Shown piece after piece: positions 1 to 10,434 of a DNA stretch of 64,000 bases (position 1 is the first letter of the stretch; the number at the start of each line of letters is the position of its first letter). The stretch comes from Acorus gramineus (lineage: Eukaryota; Streptophyta; Magnoliopsida; Acorales; Acoraceae), in assembly GCA_030737835.1 (NCBI GenBank), contig JAUJYN010000022.1, positions 960,712 through 1,024,711 on the forward strand, given 5' to 3'. The notes beneath the pieces were generated by a model, which saw only the letters and a list, made by a program, of their open reading frames with translations, made no database searches and was not told the origin of the DNA. Both the position numbers and the translations under genes were made by a program.

Positions 1-265
1 CTCTCTTTAAATCCCATTTAAGACCTAGTCAAGTGGCCAAAACCAAAAACCCTAAGAAGAGAAAGGATAGGTAAGGACCTGATCTACCTTCCGGTGGTCT
101 CGGATTCGAGTTCCCACATGTGTGACCCCTTCTCTTACCCTCTTTTCTCCTCTGATTTCAGCCACTTTGAGGGCTGAAGGAGATCTTGGTGGTGGTGGTC
201 CTTGAGGTGGTGTTTCGGTGCGCGAGGAGCACCTGTTCTTCCTCCCCTTCTCTTCCTCTCCTAGG

Positions 266-1022
266 GTAAGCTTCCTTTCCTTCCTTTTCTTGTTTAGATG
301 CATGTTAGGAGGCTGTTTTTGGGGTATGGATGGCTGTTGGTGGCTGTTGGTGGTGGTTGGTGGCGGTTGGTGGCCGTCGGGGAGGTGGTAGGGCTGTCTC
401 GGGTAGGCTGGCAGCGCAGGCAGGCGGGCTGGCAGGGCACGCACGCGTGCGCACGGGCGTTCGCGCAGGTGGAGCAGGAGTGTGCGGGTGTTGCGCGCTG
501 GGCGCCGTGCGGGGGCGTGCGCGCGAAGCGCTACGCAGAGGCACGGGCTTGCTGTGCGCGCGGAGCGGCGTGCGGGTGCTGCGCGCAGGGGGCCGTGCGG
601 GAGTGTGCGCGCGGAGCACTGCGTAGAGGCACAGGGCGTGCTGTGCGCGCGCGGTGAGGCGAGCGGGTGGTCCGCGTGCGGTGCGCGCGGGGTGATGCGC
701 TGGGGCGCAGGGCTTGCGGGTGTGTACGCGAGTTGCTGCGCTGGGGCGCAGTGAGCGCGCGGTGCACCCGGGGGGCTCAGCAGCGTGTCCGGGCATGCGA
801 GCAGGGGCTCGGCGTGCGTCTGGGCGAGCGGGCTGGGGTGCGGCTGTGCGCCTGGGCGGGTGGCCGTGCGTATGGCTGCCCGGGGGTTCAGGAGTGAGTT
901 GGGGTGCTCAGACTCACGTGCGTACGGGCCGTATGTACGCTTGTCCGAGTGTTGGGTATTTTAGTGGATTTTTTGTTATATTTGTGTATTTTACTCACCA
1001 AGTTGATTACCCTGTCTTGCAG
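266..1022 (+). other. Candidate leader intron 1 of the LTR, enclosing a CpG-rich tract
   Basis: The segment starts GTAAGC after a CT-rich stretch and ends in a pyrimidine-rich TTACCCTGTCTTGCAG. Equivalent donor and acceptor sites bracket the CpG-rich tract in L2 (3465-3969), L3 (9617 to 9075, minus), L4 (15920 to 15235, minus), L9 (31184 to 30473, minus) and L12 (60160-60690). L11 keeps the same sites around unrelated sequence. Splicing is inferred only from these motifs. Confidence 0.45.
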
Positions 1023-1058
1023 ATCTTGACGGACGGTCGCGCGACGACCCGGTTATTG
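1023..1058 (+). other. Candidate 36-nt micro-exon between two LTR leader introns
   Basis: A short conserved segment starting ATCTTGACGGACGG is bounded by an acceptor-like CAG and a donor-like GTGAGT (1059-1064). The same arrangement occurs in L12 (60691-60727, then GTGAGT) and with GTTAGT in L2 (about 3970-4006). A second intron would end at TTCTCCAG (2010) in L1 and at TTTTCAG (5818) in L2. No transcript evidence is available here. Confidence 0.35.
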
Positions 1059-2414
1059 GTGAGTGGTACAATCAAACCCAGTAGGGAGGCACTATATGCA
1101 CTTGGGCGTATACCGTCCTCCCCTGGAGCACCATGGTTAATATTAACTTGTTTAATATGTAATCTATGCAAGCATGATTAATATGTGGTATGCATGCTAC
1201 CCTAGACTTTGTATGTTAGGGACTTGCACCCTTAGGATATGTGTAAGAGCCATGCATCCTGTCACCTTGTTCTCATGCTAGGAAGCCTCGACCTATGCAT
1301 GTGTCCTACTAGTTTAATTTATTAATTTAAATGTGAACTTATAGTATTTTAAGCATGCCTTAGGGAATATTATAAGGGGCCTTGCGAGGTCAACATTGAG
1401 ACCCGGGCTAGGGTACTCCGTGTTCCTTGTTTGGTTGTCGGAATATCCTATGTCGGGACCTCATGGTGCCCTCCCAAGGTTTCTTTTCCCGATAATATTA
1501 TAATATATGTCTCCTCGCATCTTAGTTATGCGCCCTGGAGGAATTCTGAAGAATTCATGACATTTATAAGTTGAGATCGGTGTCGGCGGATCCGAGTTGA
1601 TCGTATGCGTATGCATTGGCTGTTTCTGTTCCCTTCGTTGGATCCATATAGAGACTGCCCCAGCGTTTGAAAGGCCGTCCCGTAAAAGGGCTCCCATCAG
1701 TAGGTACCTCCTGATTTTGGATTCAGACTGTGCTGAAGTGTGGGAGTAGGCCAAGCGGCTACGGAGTGGAGGAGAAACTATCGGTGGACCAAAGGAGATT
1801 AACAGCCTAGTCAGTCCCAATATCCTATGTCACCTATTGAGGGGTGAGGGTGAGGGTGTGGTGGGTCGGCGATGTAGCGACCCACTGGATTGTGTAGTTC
1901 CTGCCACTTTGAGGCTTGTTTATTTATTTATGGTTAATATAAATTGTGATGCATGGGTTGTGCTATTCACTGAGCGTATGGCTCACCCCTCGCATAATTG
2001 TTTTCTCCAGTTATCACTGAGTCGGATCTGAAGGAGGAGCTTCCCGAGAGACTTCATCAGTAGCGGAGCAGCGCCACGTCCCGCGAGTATTAGAGGCCAT
2101 CAACATCCTTTCTTTTGGTGGTATGTATTATATTTCCGTGCTTGGGCACTCTTTTGTATATTATTTGGATGTATGTGTGTATATTGTCTCTCACAGGACA
2201 ATTGATTATGTATCGAGTCTGTAGTATGTTTTTTGAATTACAGACTTAGTCTTTTAGCTTCCGCTATCTGTATATATATCATGTCAGCCTTGCTTTCGTC
2301 TATGTTGTCATTTTAGTTGTTGTTTAGAGTATGTTATTTACCTCCAGTTTAGACTGCTGATATCATATATATACACTTGCCGTGTCCCGGGGACGGCCGC
2401 CCTGGGGCGTGACA

Positions 2415-2647
2415 GCCTCATCCTGGAGGTGGATTTGTCATTCATGGAGCAGTGGATCGAGGTCAAGGACCAACATGAGAAGAAGCTCCACGCTAAGACC
2501 GTTCCTTTGATTATAGTGTGTTGGTAGCGCCAGTCCGGTGCAAAGACCACTTGTGACCAAAAGGTCTACGCATGATACTTGCCAAATTCGGTCTTCCCTT
2601 TGGGTTTCCTTAAATTTCGATGAGTAAATTTCCTAAGGGGGGAAGAA
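2415..2647 (+). pseudogene. Residual chromovirus internal region: end of pol plus polypurine tract
   Basis: Only 233 bp separate L1 from L2. The first part encodes a remnant of the chromodomain-like tail of integrase (an LSFMEQWIEV stretch, then a stop) and matches 16860-16980 on the minus strand. It ends in a polypurine tract, CTAAGGGGGGAAGAA, immediately before the TGTTATG start of L2. Gag, protease, reverse transcriptase and most of integrase are absent. This fits either a large internal deletion or a fusion of two elements; L1 and L2 carry different 3' types, so fusion is possible. Confidence 0.75.
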
Positions 2648-3125
2648 TGTTATGCCTGTGTCATTTGGAGCGCTCTGATTGAAAATTAGGCTACATAATT
2701 TTTCTCCTAGAAGTTATGTATTTCCGATTTAGTATTTGGATTTAATTTTGTTAAAATCCAAGATGAAGAGGTTTAAATATGATTTTATCATGAGATACTC
2801 AGTTTTGAGTTAGCTTTCGTACAAAAGTGGAATTTGATCAACTGGATTCATGTAGTAAAAGTTATGGATTCATGAGAAAGTTCTGGCAGCAGCCCTGTTC
2901 AATATTTAGCTCTCATTTCGGAATAGCTGGAGGGATCATTTGATCTTGGCATAAACATGAAAGTTGTAGATAATCTTCTTGGCTTTCTAGTGGACTTTGA
3001 ATTGTGCAATTCGGAGCTATATTGAGGAAGTTATGGCTGTTCTAGTGAAGCATGTACATAATTTATAGTCAAGGATGAATTGGTCATTTGGATCCCTCTT
3101 TTGGATATTTATGTGCCCAAAGAAA

Positions 3126-3163
<38 letters not shown>

Positions 3164-6100
3164 CACGTATACCATCTTGGGTCTCTCTTCTCTCTTTCAC
3201 ACACCCCCCCATGTGGTTGTGTTAAGTCCTCAAAGAGAAGTGAAGGAGAAGGTGAAGAAGGAAGCACAAGAAGGTTTGTGTAGGTGTTGTTGTTGTTATT
3301 GTTTCCCCTCTCTCAAGCACCTTTTCATGACCATTCCCCCCCCTGATTTGCAGCCAAAGAGGGCTGCTGGGAGGCTGAAGAGGAGGCGTGGTGGTGGTGG
3401 TGGTTGAGGTGGCCGTGGGCGCGTCGAGAGCCCCGCATCTCCCCCTTTCCCTTTCCCTCATTTGGTAAGTCCTCTTCCCCTTCTTTTTGATTTTTAGGGT
3501 TGTTGGGATGGTTGGGGAGGTCACGCAGGCTAGGTAGATGAGTTAGAGTGTGTGTGAGGGGTTGGGGAGGGTTAAAAGGGGGTAAAGGTTTGCTCGGCGC
3601 GCGTTGGGGGCTATCTGTGCGTGTGCGCGTGCATAGAGGGGCGCTGGCAGGCGCAGGCGGGCGCGCAGGCGCGCGCAGGGCGTGCGTGCGAGTGCGCGCG
3701 GGCGCGCGCGGGGCAGTGCACCTGGGCATGTGTCTGGGCGCGCGGCTAAGGGCCAGCACGCGCGCGCGTGGGCGTGCGCGTGCTGGGGCATGCGTGGGGC
3801 TACCCTGGGTCTCGGGTAGGTGCTGGGGCACCCGGGCATGCGTGCATACACGCGTGCTCGCATGCGTGCGAGCCCGTATGCGTGCATGTCTAAGTCTTTG
3901 GTATTTCTAATGATTTCTAAGTGTTAAATTGTGATGTTACTCACCAAATTTGATGCCCTTACCCTGCAGATCTCGTCGGATGGGATGCGCGAGGTCCCGG
4001 GTAATGGTTAGTGGTTCAATCCAACCCCCCCCCTTTCGGGATGCTCTCGACACGCGTAGTCGGGCGTTGCGCATCGATGGGGCCCGCTAAGCTATACTAC
4101 TTGTGTGTAGATAAGTAGTATGGCCATGCTCAAGCTATGATATGTAGATATCTTGCATGCCAGGCTTATATACATGTATTGTATTCATGTATGAATGGTT
4201 GTGTTGCATGAGCCCCTCTAGTATGGGCATGTATGTTGTAAATGTGTATGGATGTATAGAATATGGCATGTCTTAGGTAGTATTGTAATACTACTCCCAC
4301 CATATTAATGGGAATATACAGTATGATTAAGTCTGGGTTAATAACGGGCACCTACCTAATATTCCCTTGCGATAAGACTCGAGGGCGTGGTGTAGCTGTT
4401 GCGCCCATGCTAATGGGGTAAAGCTATGACCAGCTTCATGAGATGATGATCTCTCTCGCCCTCTCCCTCTGAACGAACTGAGTAAGTAGATGCGATTTCC
4501 TACTCGACTCAGGTTCGTTTGGAATATTGGCATGCACCTGTTAGTGTGCGAGATTGCGCTTGACCCTTTCTTTTAAGTTGGCGATATCCAACGCATGCTT
4601 AAGTTAGGCCTTGTGATTAATGACCATGTATGCATGTTGTATGATTTATTATGATGTAAATCCATGTTAGGGAGTGTCCCTATAATTATTAGATGATTGT
4701 GCATATGGTTCATGCACATAGCTGGATATATTTATATGCGCATGTTAAAAACTGATAGGCCTATTTGAAATAGGCATGGGTATGAACCACTGTCGGGTTG
4801 TACCTTATTAGTTAGAGTGCCAGCGATGTGATCGCCCCGTGCATCCGAGCGATGCACTCATTTGGAATTCAGGAGAATTCATTAGCTTATGGGATTATTT
4901 CTACGTGAGAGCAGAGGCAACCCCTTTGTGTCTGAGCGACGCAACGGTGTGGGAGTACAATAGTATTCGATATATCGATGAGTGAATATTGAGAGCAGTT
5001 GTTTTTCCATTGGGTTCGCTTTGCGAACATGGAATGTTTACTCCCAATGTCGTCAATGATGAAGAGGCCCGGGTTGTAGCTGTCCTGACAGAGGGCTCCC
5101 ATCCGTAGGTACCACCGATGCATTCGGGAGCGTACTGATCATGGGAGTATACCAGGTAGAGGCTACCCGGGAGAGGGCTAACGAATGATATTGCGAGCGT
5201 GGAATCGTTCTCCCCTTCGTTGGATCCGATGTAGGAACTCCCCGGCGTTGGGAAAGCTGTCCTGATAGAGGGCTCCCATCCGTAGGTACCACCGATGCGT
5301 TCAGAGGGTACTGATCGTGGGAGTATACCAGGTAGAGGCTACGCGGGGGAAAGGGCTACCGGTGGACCAAGGGTGTAGAGCAGTCTAAGTCTCTTCCAAA
5401 AGTCCCAAGAGTCTCCCTCCGGGAGTGAGGGTGAGGATGAGGTGAAGACACGTCGCCTCGTGACCCATTCGTTGTTCGTCCGTTCCCATAGTTGTTGGGT
5501 CCGGTCTCGTATCGATGTTCAAAGACATCGTGGGGCAGTTATCCCGATGTAGATGATCCAGTAGTGTTGTGTAGACCAGTAATCCCGGGTCTCCTCGACC
5601 AACGGTATGGTCTCTCCCCGAAAGTCCCAAGAGTCTCCCTCCGGGAGTGAGGGTGAGGGTGAGGTTGGTCGCGCTGCCGCGTGACCCTGTTATCCATGGG
5701 TTTCCACCCATGTTTTCCTTGAAAGGAAAGTGCTTATGTATTGAACTGTTGTATGGTGATTGGTTTCTAGCCACTCACTGAGCTTGTAGCTCACCCCTCG
5801 CATACTGTTTCTTTTCAGGGGCAGTGTTGGGCGTGGAGTTGGAGCTTCCCTGTGGCGTGGTCTTATGGGCGTGGAGCGTTCTTCTGGCGGGTGGCGAGTG
5901 TGAGGCTGTTAGCAGTCCTAGAGTCATTGTATGTATTGTAAATCGTGCATGTTGCATAGGTTGTATTTTCTTTGGTCTAGACTTGGCTCTCACAAGACAG
6001 TGATTGTGTATTCGAGTCTGTAATAATGTTTTTGGTTTACAGACATTGTTTATATATTATGCTTCTGCTTTTCAGTAAGTTATCATTATCCTTGCTTTGC

Positions 6101-6186
6101 CACCTTGTGTGTTGTTGTTGGAGTCTTTATTGACCTCAGGTATTGATAGCTCATATTTTATTATTGCCACGTCTCGGGGACCTCAG
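2648..6186 (+). mobile_element. LTR copy L2, 3'-truncated (U3 type 1 with beta-type 3' part)
   Basis: It starts TGTTATGCCTGTGTCATTTG at the polypurine tract. Its first about 450 bp match the U3 of L4 and L5 (type 1), but from about 3960 onward it matches the beta-type LTRs L11 and L12. It contains a CT dinucleotide tract (3128-3158), a CpG-rich tract (about 3600-3880), paired GAATTC sites (4865-4880) and two G-rich runs (about 5420 and 5640). The expected terminal GGCCGCCCTGGGGCGTGACA is missing; the sequence breaks after TCTCGGGGACC near 6186. Confidence 0.8.
3128..3158 (+). repeat. (CT)n microsatellite
   Basis: About 15 uninterrupted CT units lie in the U3 or leader part of L2. L4 and L5 have shorter GA-type runs at the corresponding place (about 16240 and 22205 on the plus strand), so the tract expanded in this copy. 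Confidence 0.95.
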
Positions 6187-6212
6187 GTATTGTTGGAGTC
6201 TTTATTGACCAG
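6182..6212 (+). repeat. Templated filler at the broken end of L2
   Basis: The segments CCTCAGGTATTG and TTGGAGTCTTTATTGACC lie together here, but in the opposite order from their source at about 6113-6147. This is the kind of patch left when a break is repaired by copying nearby sequence. It marks the join between the plus-strand LTR and the minus-strand pol remnant. Confidence 0.6.
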
Positions 6213-7796
6213 ATGCACACATGAACCAACCTGGCCACTACAAGGTCAAATAAATAACTTGTGGCCCCTCCAACTAGCGCTCCTCAACCGTCCCAACACA
6301 AGGGAGGTATAAAACTGCGCCTGTAGAGTGCCTTTCACAGTACCATTAGGATGCTTGAATGACAGTTGTCTTCCAGGCATACCCCTACAAATGGGTGGTG
6401 CCTCTCCCAACTGCCCTTATCATCGAGCACGCAGGCACTTAGCATGTCCTCCAAGGTCTGAATCATCCTCCTTCTTGGCCATTCGTCAGCGGTGAAGCGC
6501 TACACTTAGATGGAGGCTCACGCCAAAGCCTTCCAAGGCTGCGCCAAAACCTCAAAGTAACCCTCGCGTCTCAACCAAAAATGGCACCAACCGGAGTGCC
6601 AAGAAGACGAACAATCTTGAAGGTGGAAACCTACGTCAAAGCGTCCAGAGACTCAATCAGTCGGATTTGGGAGGGTAGCGCGGACTTAGTCAGTCGGTCA
6701 ATGATCACCTAGACGGCGTCGTGACCCGAACGTGACATTAGCGAGTCCGCAACAATCCCTGATAACCCACTCCCATGTCCATTGAGGAATCTCCATGGAC
6801 TGATGCTTTCCAACGTGATGATGATTCTCGAACTTTGCCTGAGGGCATGCCAACCTGGGGAAACAAGGTCACCCATATCGCCTTTTCATCGCACCACTAG
6901 CAATCTCAATGAAGACTACCCCAAAGTAGTCCACGGAAGCCCAATAAAACTTTTGAGATCCATGAAGGCATCCGGTGCATTCGTCAACCCTGACGGCAGT
7001 ACTTAAAACTCGTAGTGCCCGAAACGGTCACGAAGGCCATTTACAGGATGTCCAACTCCCGGATCTCCAACTTGTGGTACCCTTGTGCGAAGATCGATCT
7101 AACAGCAGACACCCGCTCCCAGAGCTGGTCAAATAGATCATCAATTCACAGCAAGGGGTACCTGATCTTCAACCCTCACGGGAAGATCAAAGCAACACCT
7201 CGAACAATTAAGTCCAGATTCTGCTCCTCGAGCATGGCTGGCGCTCATGATGACACTTACACGCTTGGTAAGCCGCTCAACCGCACTTAATCCACAGACA
7301 CGCAAAAAAGGGGGGGTCGTCGAACCTCGACAATGCCTATGCGACGTCATCTATTTGATAAGGCGGTTGAGTCCCATCATGAACGATAGCATCGCGTCTC
7401 CTTATTTGCGACCAATGTGGGGCAAAACGCGACAGTATTCACAACTGTGCTTCACATGCCGCCAGAGATAGGTCGCTCAACTATAACCATTGGAACTCCA
7501 GCATCCTGCACTCCATGGACAGATTCATCACAGGGAGTCCACGCTCTCGACATCATCCAGTAGCACTCTCCTGGTGTGGCCTCTACCTGGTAGCCTCCCA
7601 AGCCCACTATCTCTGCCATATGGGCGCACCAAGAAGCATAATATATGGGAGCACCTCACAGGGCTCTAGCCTCAACCGAGTAGCTACAACGCACAATGAT
7701 ATATCGAAGCGACTCCAGATGTCACTATGGAACCCAGTCCACAAGCAATCGCCCACCAAGCTACAATAGGACGCACCCAATCCCAATCGTATGCAT
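6206..7796 (-). pseudogene. Degenerate chromovirus pol remnant (host of element C)
   Basis: It is similar throughout to 17220-18770 inside element A, so it belongs to the same degenerate subfamily. Short stretches are recognisable as integrase (6230-6720, comparable with 10960-11500) and as the reverse transcriptase core (about 6900-7150, comparable with 12760-13010). No frame stays open for more than about 90 codons and catalytic motifs are broken. The rest (about 7200-7796) shows no domain I recognise. It stops where L3 begins with TGTCACGCCCC, so it was the target into which element C jumped. Confidence 0.65.
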
Positions 7797-10387
7797 TGTC
7801 ACGCCCCAGGGTGGCCGTCCCCGATACGTGGCAAATATATATAATATCAGCAGTCCATATAGGAGATCAATAAAAGACTCTAAACAACATCAAAAATGAT
7901 AACACAATCAATAATGTAGCTGGCATAATATATATGCATATAGCGAAAGCTTAAACGACCGAGTCATTAATTCAAAGACATATTATAGACCCGCATACAT
8001 AATCAATTGTCTTGTGAGAGCCAATATAAGCAAAGACATCCATATACAAGTATTGTGCCCAAGCACGGCTAACAATACATACAAGCAAAGAAGGGGATGT
8101 TAATGGCCTCTCACTCGTAGAACCCAAAACGTGAACGCTGCTCCACTACTGATGTGATGCCTCGGGGAGCTCCTCCTTCAGATCCGACTTAGTAATAACT
8201 GGAGGAAAAGATATGCGAGGGGTGAGCCACACGCTCAGTGAATGGCACAATCTATGCAACACAACTCATATTAACCTTAAAATAATTAAAGTCCCTAAAC
8301 GGGAGTAACTGTACAACCTAGTGGGTCGTACCATCACCGACCCATCCCACCCTCACTCTCACCCTTTAGAGGTGACATAGGCCTTTTGGGATAGATTAGA
8401 CTGCTCCACACCCTTGGTCCACTGGTAGCCCTTTCCCCGGGAAGCCTCTACCTGGTATACTCCCATGGTCGGTACGTTCCCGAATGCATCGGTAGTACCT
8501 ACCGATGGGACCCCTCTGTCAGGACAGCTTTTCCCAACCCGGTTAGTTCCTACTCGGATCCAACGAAGGGGAGAAAACAACCTACTCTCACGGATACGAT
8601 CCATTTGGATCCGTCGACAACGATTACTAACACTACTAGGGTAATGAATTCTCAAGAATTCCTCTAGGGCGCATAACTAAGATGCAGGGAAAACATACAT
8701 TATAATAACAAGGTTATAATATTTTCTAAGGCATGCTTATACTAACATAATCTAGTTTTGATTTAATTAAATTAAACTAAATGGGAAACATGCATAGATC
8801 AAGGCTTTTCAAGCATGGGACATGGTGTCTAGGCATGTATGGGCCTCTATACATGATACATGGATGTATATCCCTAGCATACAATGTCTAACATGGCATG
8901 GTTACATCATAGCAAAACATGCATTAACATAAGTTTTCATTCACACAAGTTAATATGTAGTTATGGTGCCTCAGGGGAGGGCAATGCACGCCTACGTGCA
9001 TCGAACACCACCCTACTGGGTTGGATTGACCCACTAACCGCCACTCGGGTCGTGGCATGACCGATCGCCAAGATCTGCAAGACAAGGGCATTCTATATGG
9101 TGAGTAAACTACACAAATATACATGAAATTTACTAGAAATGCCAAATACTCGGACAAGCATGCATACGAGCTCGCACGCATGCGAGCACCCACGTACGCA
9201 CGCGAGTCCGAATGCCCCGACATCTACCCGAACCCTCGGGCAGCCACACGCATGGCCCCCCCGCACGCGCACGCACGCATACGCACGCACGCACGCGCCC
9301 CAGCACCCTCGGCGCACTGCCGCGCGTGCGCGCCCCCGCGCATTGCGCGTCCCGCCTGCGCGCACTCGCGCACACTGCGCTCATGCAGCACCCCGCGCGC
9401 ACGTTCGCGCGCCTGCGCGTACGCACCCGTGCCCGCCAACGTGCCCTTTTGCGCGCGCCAGCGCCCCTCTGCGCGCGCAGACGCGCGTGCGCGCCCGAAC
9501 CTCTCCCACCCCCTCCTCAGCCCTTCCACACCCCCTACCACCTATGCAAGGCATGCTTGAACACTTAAAAGCCCTAACAATCATCTAAAACAAAGCTAAG
9601 GGAGGAGGAGAACTTACCAAAAAGGAGGGGAAAGAAAAGGGGGTACTCGGGTGCCCTTTGCGCACCAAACCACCTCTACCGCCACCACCAACACCACCAC
9701 CTTCTCAGCCACTCCTCAAGCCTTTGATGGCTGAAATCAGGGGTGGGGAAGAGGCATGAGAGGGAGTTAGAGGGAAGGGAAAATCAAACACCACAATAAC
9801 ACGCAAAGCTTGCACACACACATACCTTCTCTTTTCCTTTTTAGGTCTTTCTTCTTCTCCTTCTTTTACTACTTCTATTTAGCACCAACAAAGAAGAGGA
9901 AGTGAAGGAGTGAGTGAGAGGGAGGGAGATGTGAAGGGGACGCCCACTAATAGTGTACACACACACACACACACTCATTAAATTGTGGAAAAGGGTTTTA
10001 GTGAGGCTTGACTTCGAGTCAACCCAACCAAACTAGAAAACAAAAACCCTTGACTAGTCAAAGGTCATCTTTGACTAATCAAGGTTTTCATTGACCCGGT
10101 CAAAGTCACCCTTTGACAATCCAAAATCAGTCAAAACCCGGATACGATTCGGAACTGCCAAATTTTCTAAAACGTTACCGGAATTCGATGAAATTTTTGT
10201 GAGTGGCTCGAAATGGCACCAGGACTCATAATGTACAGTTAGATTTTCAATCAGAGTTCTCAAACTCACGCAGATAGCTAAAAGTCTTAAATTTTAGCGG
10301 CTCTGATCGAAAAAGAAAAAAAATTAGAAAACTGCCAGAACTGACCCAAAGGTAACCAATAGGCTAAAAAGTTACACATATATTACA
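7797..10387 (-). mobile_element. LTR copy L3: 3' LTR of element C (U3 type 2, gamma type)
   Basis: It is 2591 bp, from TGTCACGCCCC to TATTACA, read on the minus strand as TGTAATATATGTG to GGGGCGTGACA. It is followed by a polypurine tract at 10388 (minus strand), so it is the 3' LTR of the adjacent pol. It contains a CpG-rich tract (about 9160-9500), a CA repeat (9957-9974), a G-rich run (about 8340-8365) and paired GAATTC sites (8646-8661). Its terminal part closely matches L6 (24255-24793), the other LTR of the same element. Confidence 0.88.
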
Positions 10388-10405
10388 TTCTTCCCCCTTA
10401 GAAAA
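10388..10405 (-). other. Polypurine tract of element C
   Basis: On the minus strand it reads TTTTCTAAGGGGGAAGAA, directly before the LTR start TGTAATATATG. It would prime plus-strand DNA synthesis. Its position fixes the orientation of the element. Confidence 0.85.
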
Positions 10406-10434
10406 TTTTGTCCACAAAATTAATACAAAAACAT

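Larger units (their letters stand above)
1..2414 (+). mobile_element. LTR copy L1, 5'-truncated by the window edge (alpha-type 3' part)
   Basis: The LTR ends in GGGGCGTGACA at 2414, the reverse complement of the TGTCACGCCCC that opens every minus-strand LTR here. Its left edge resembles the U3-proximal part of L9 (29071-31951), and its right part matches L4 and L9. In order it holds a splice-donor-like GGTAAG (266), a CpG-rich tract (about 400-930), a TTGCAG acceptor-like site (1022), paired GAATTC sites (1541-1556), a G-rich run (1841-1865) and a TA-rich end with an ATATATATC run (about 2271-2281). The many overlapping open frames in the CpG tract look like composition artefacts, not genes. 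The 5' end lies outside the window, so full length is unknown. Confidence 0.85.

Noticed and set aside
298..1181. Many overlapping long open frames on both strands in the CpG-rich tract (also near 9092-9588, 15069-15839, 30289-31157, 32227-32900)
   Set aside because: GC-rich sequence with few stop codons gives open frames in all six frames. Composition is Ala/Arg/Gly-rich without domain or conserved frame between copies.
2270..2300. TA-rich stretch in L1 as a promoter for a downstream gene
   Set aside because: No gene follows; the stretch is a common feature near the end of every alpha-type LTR.
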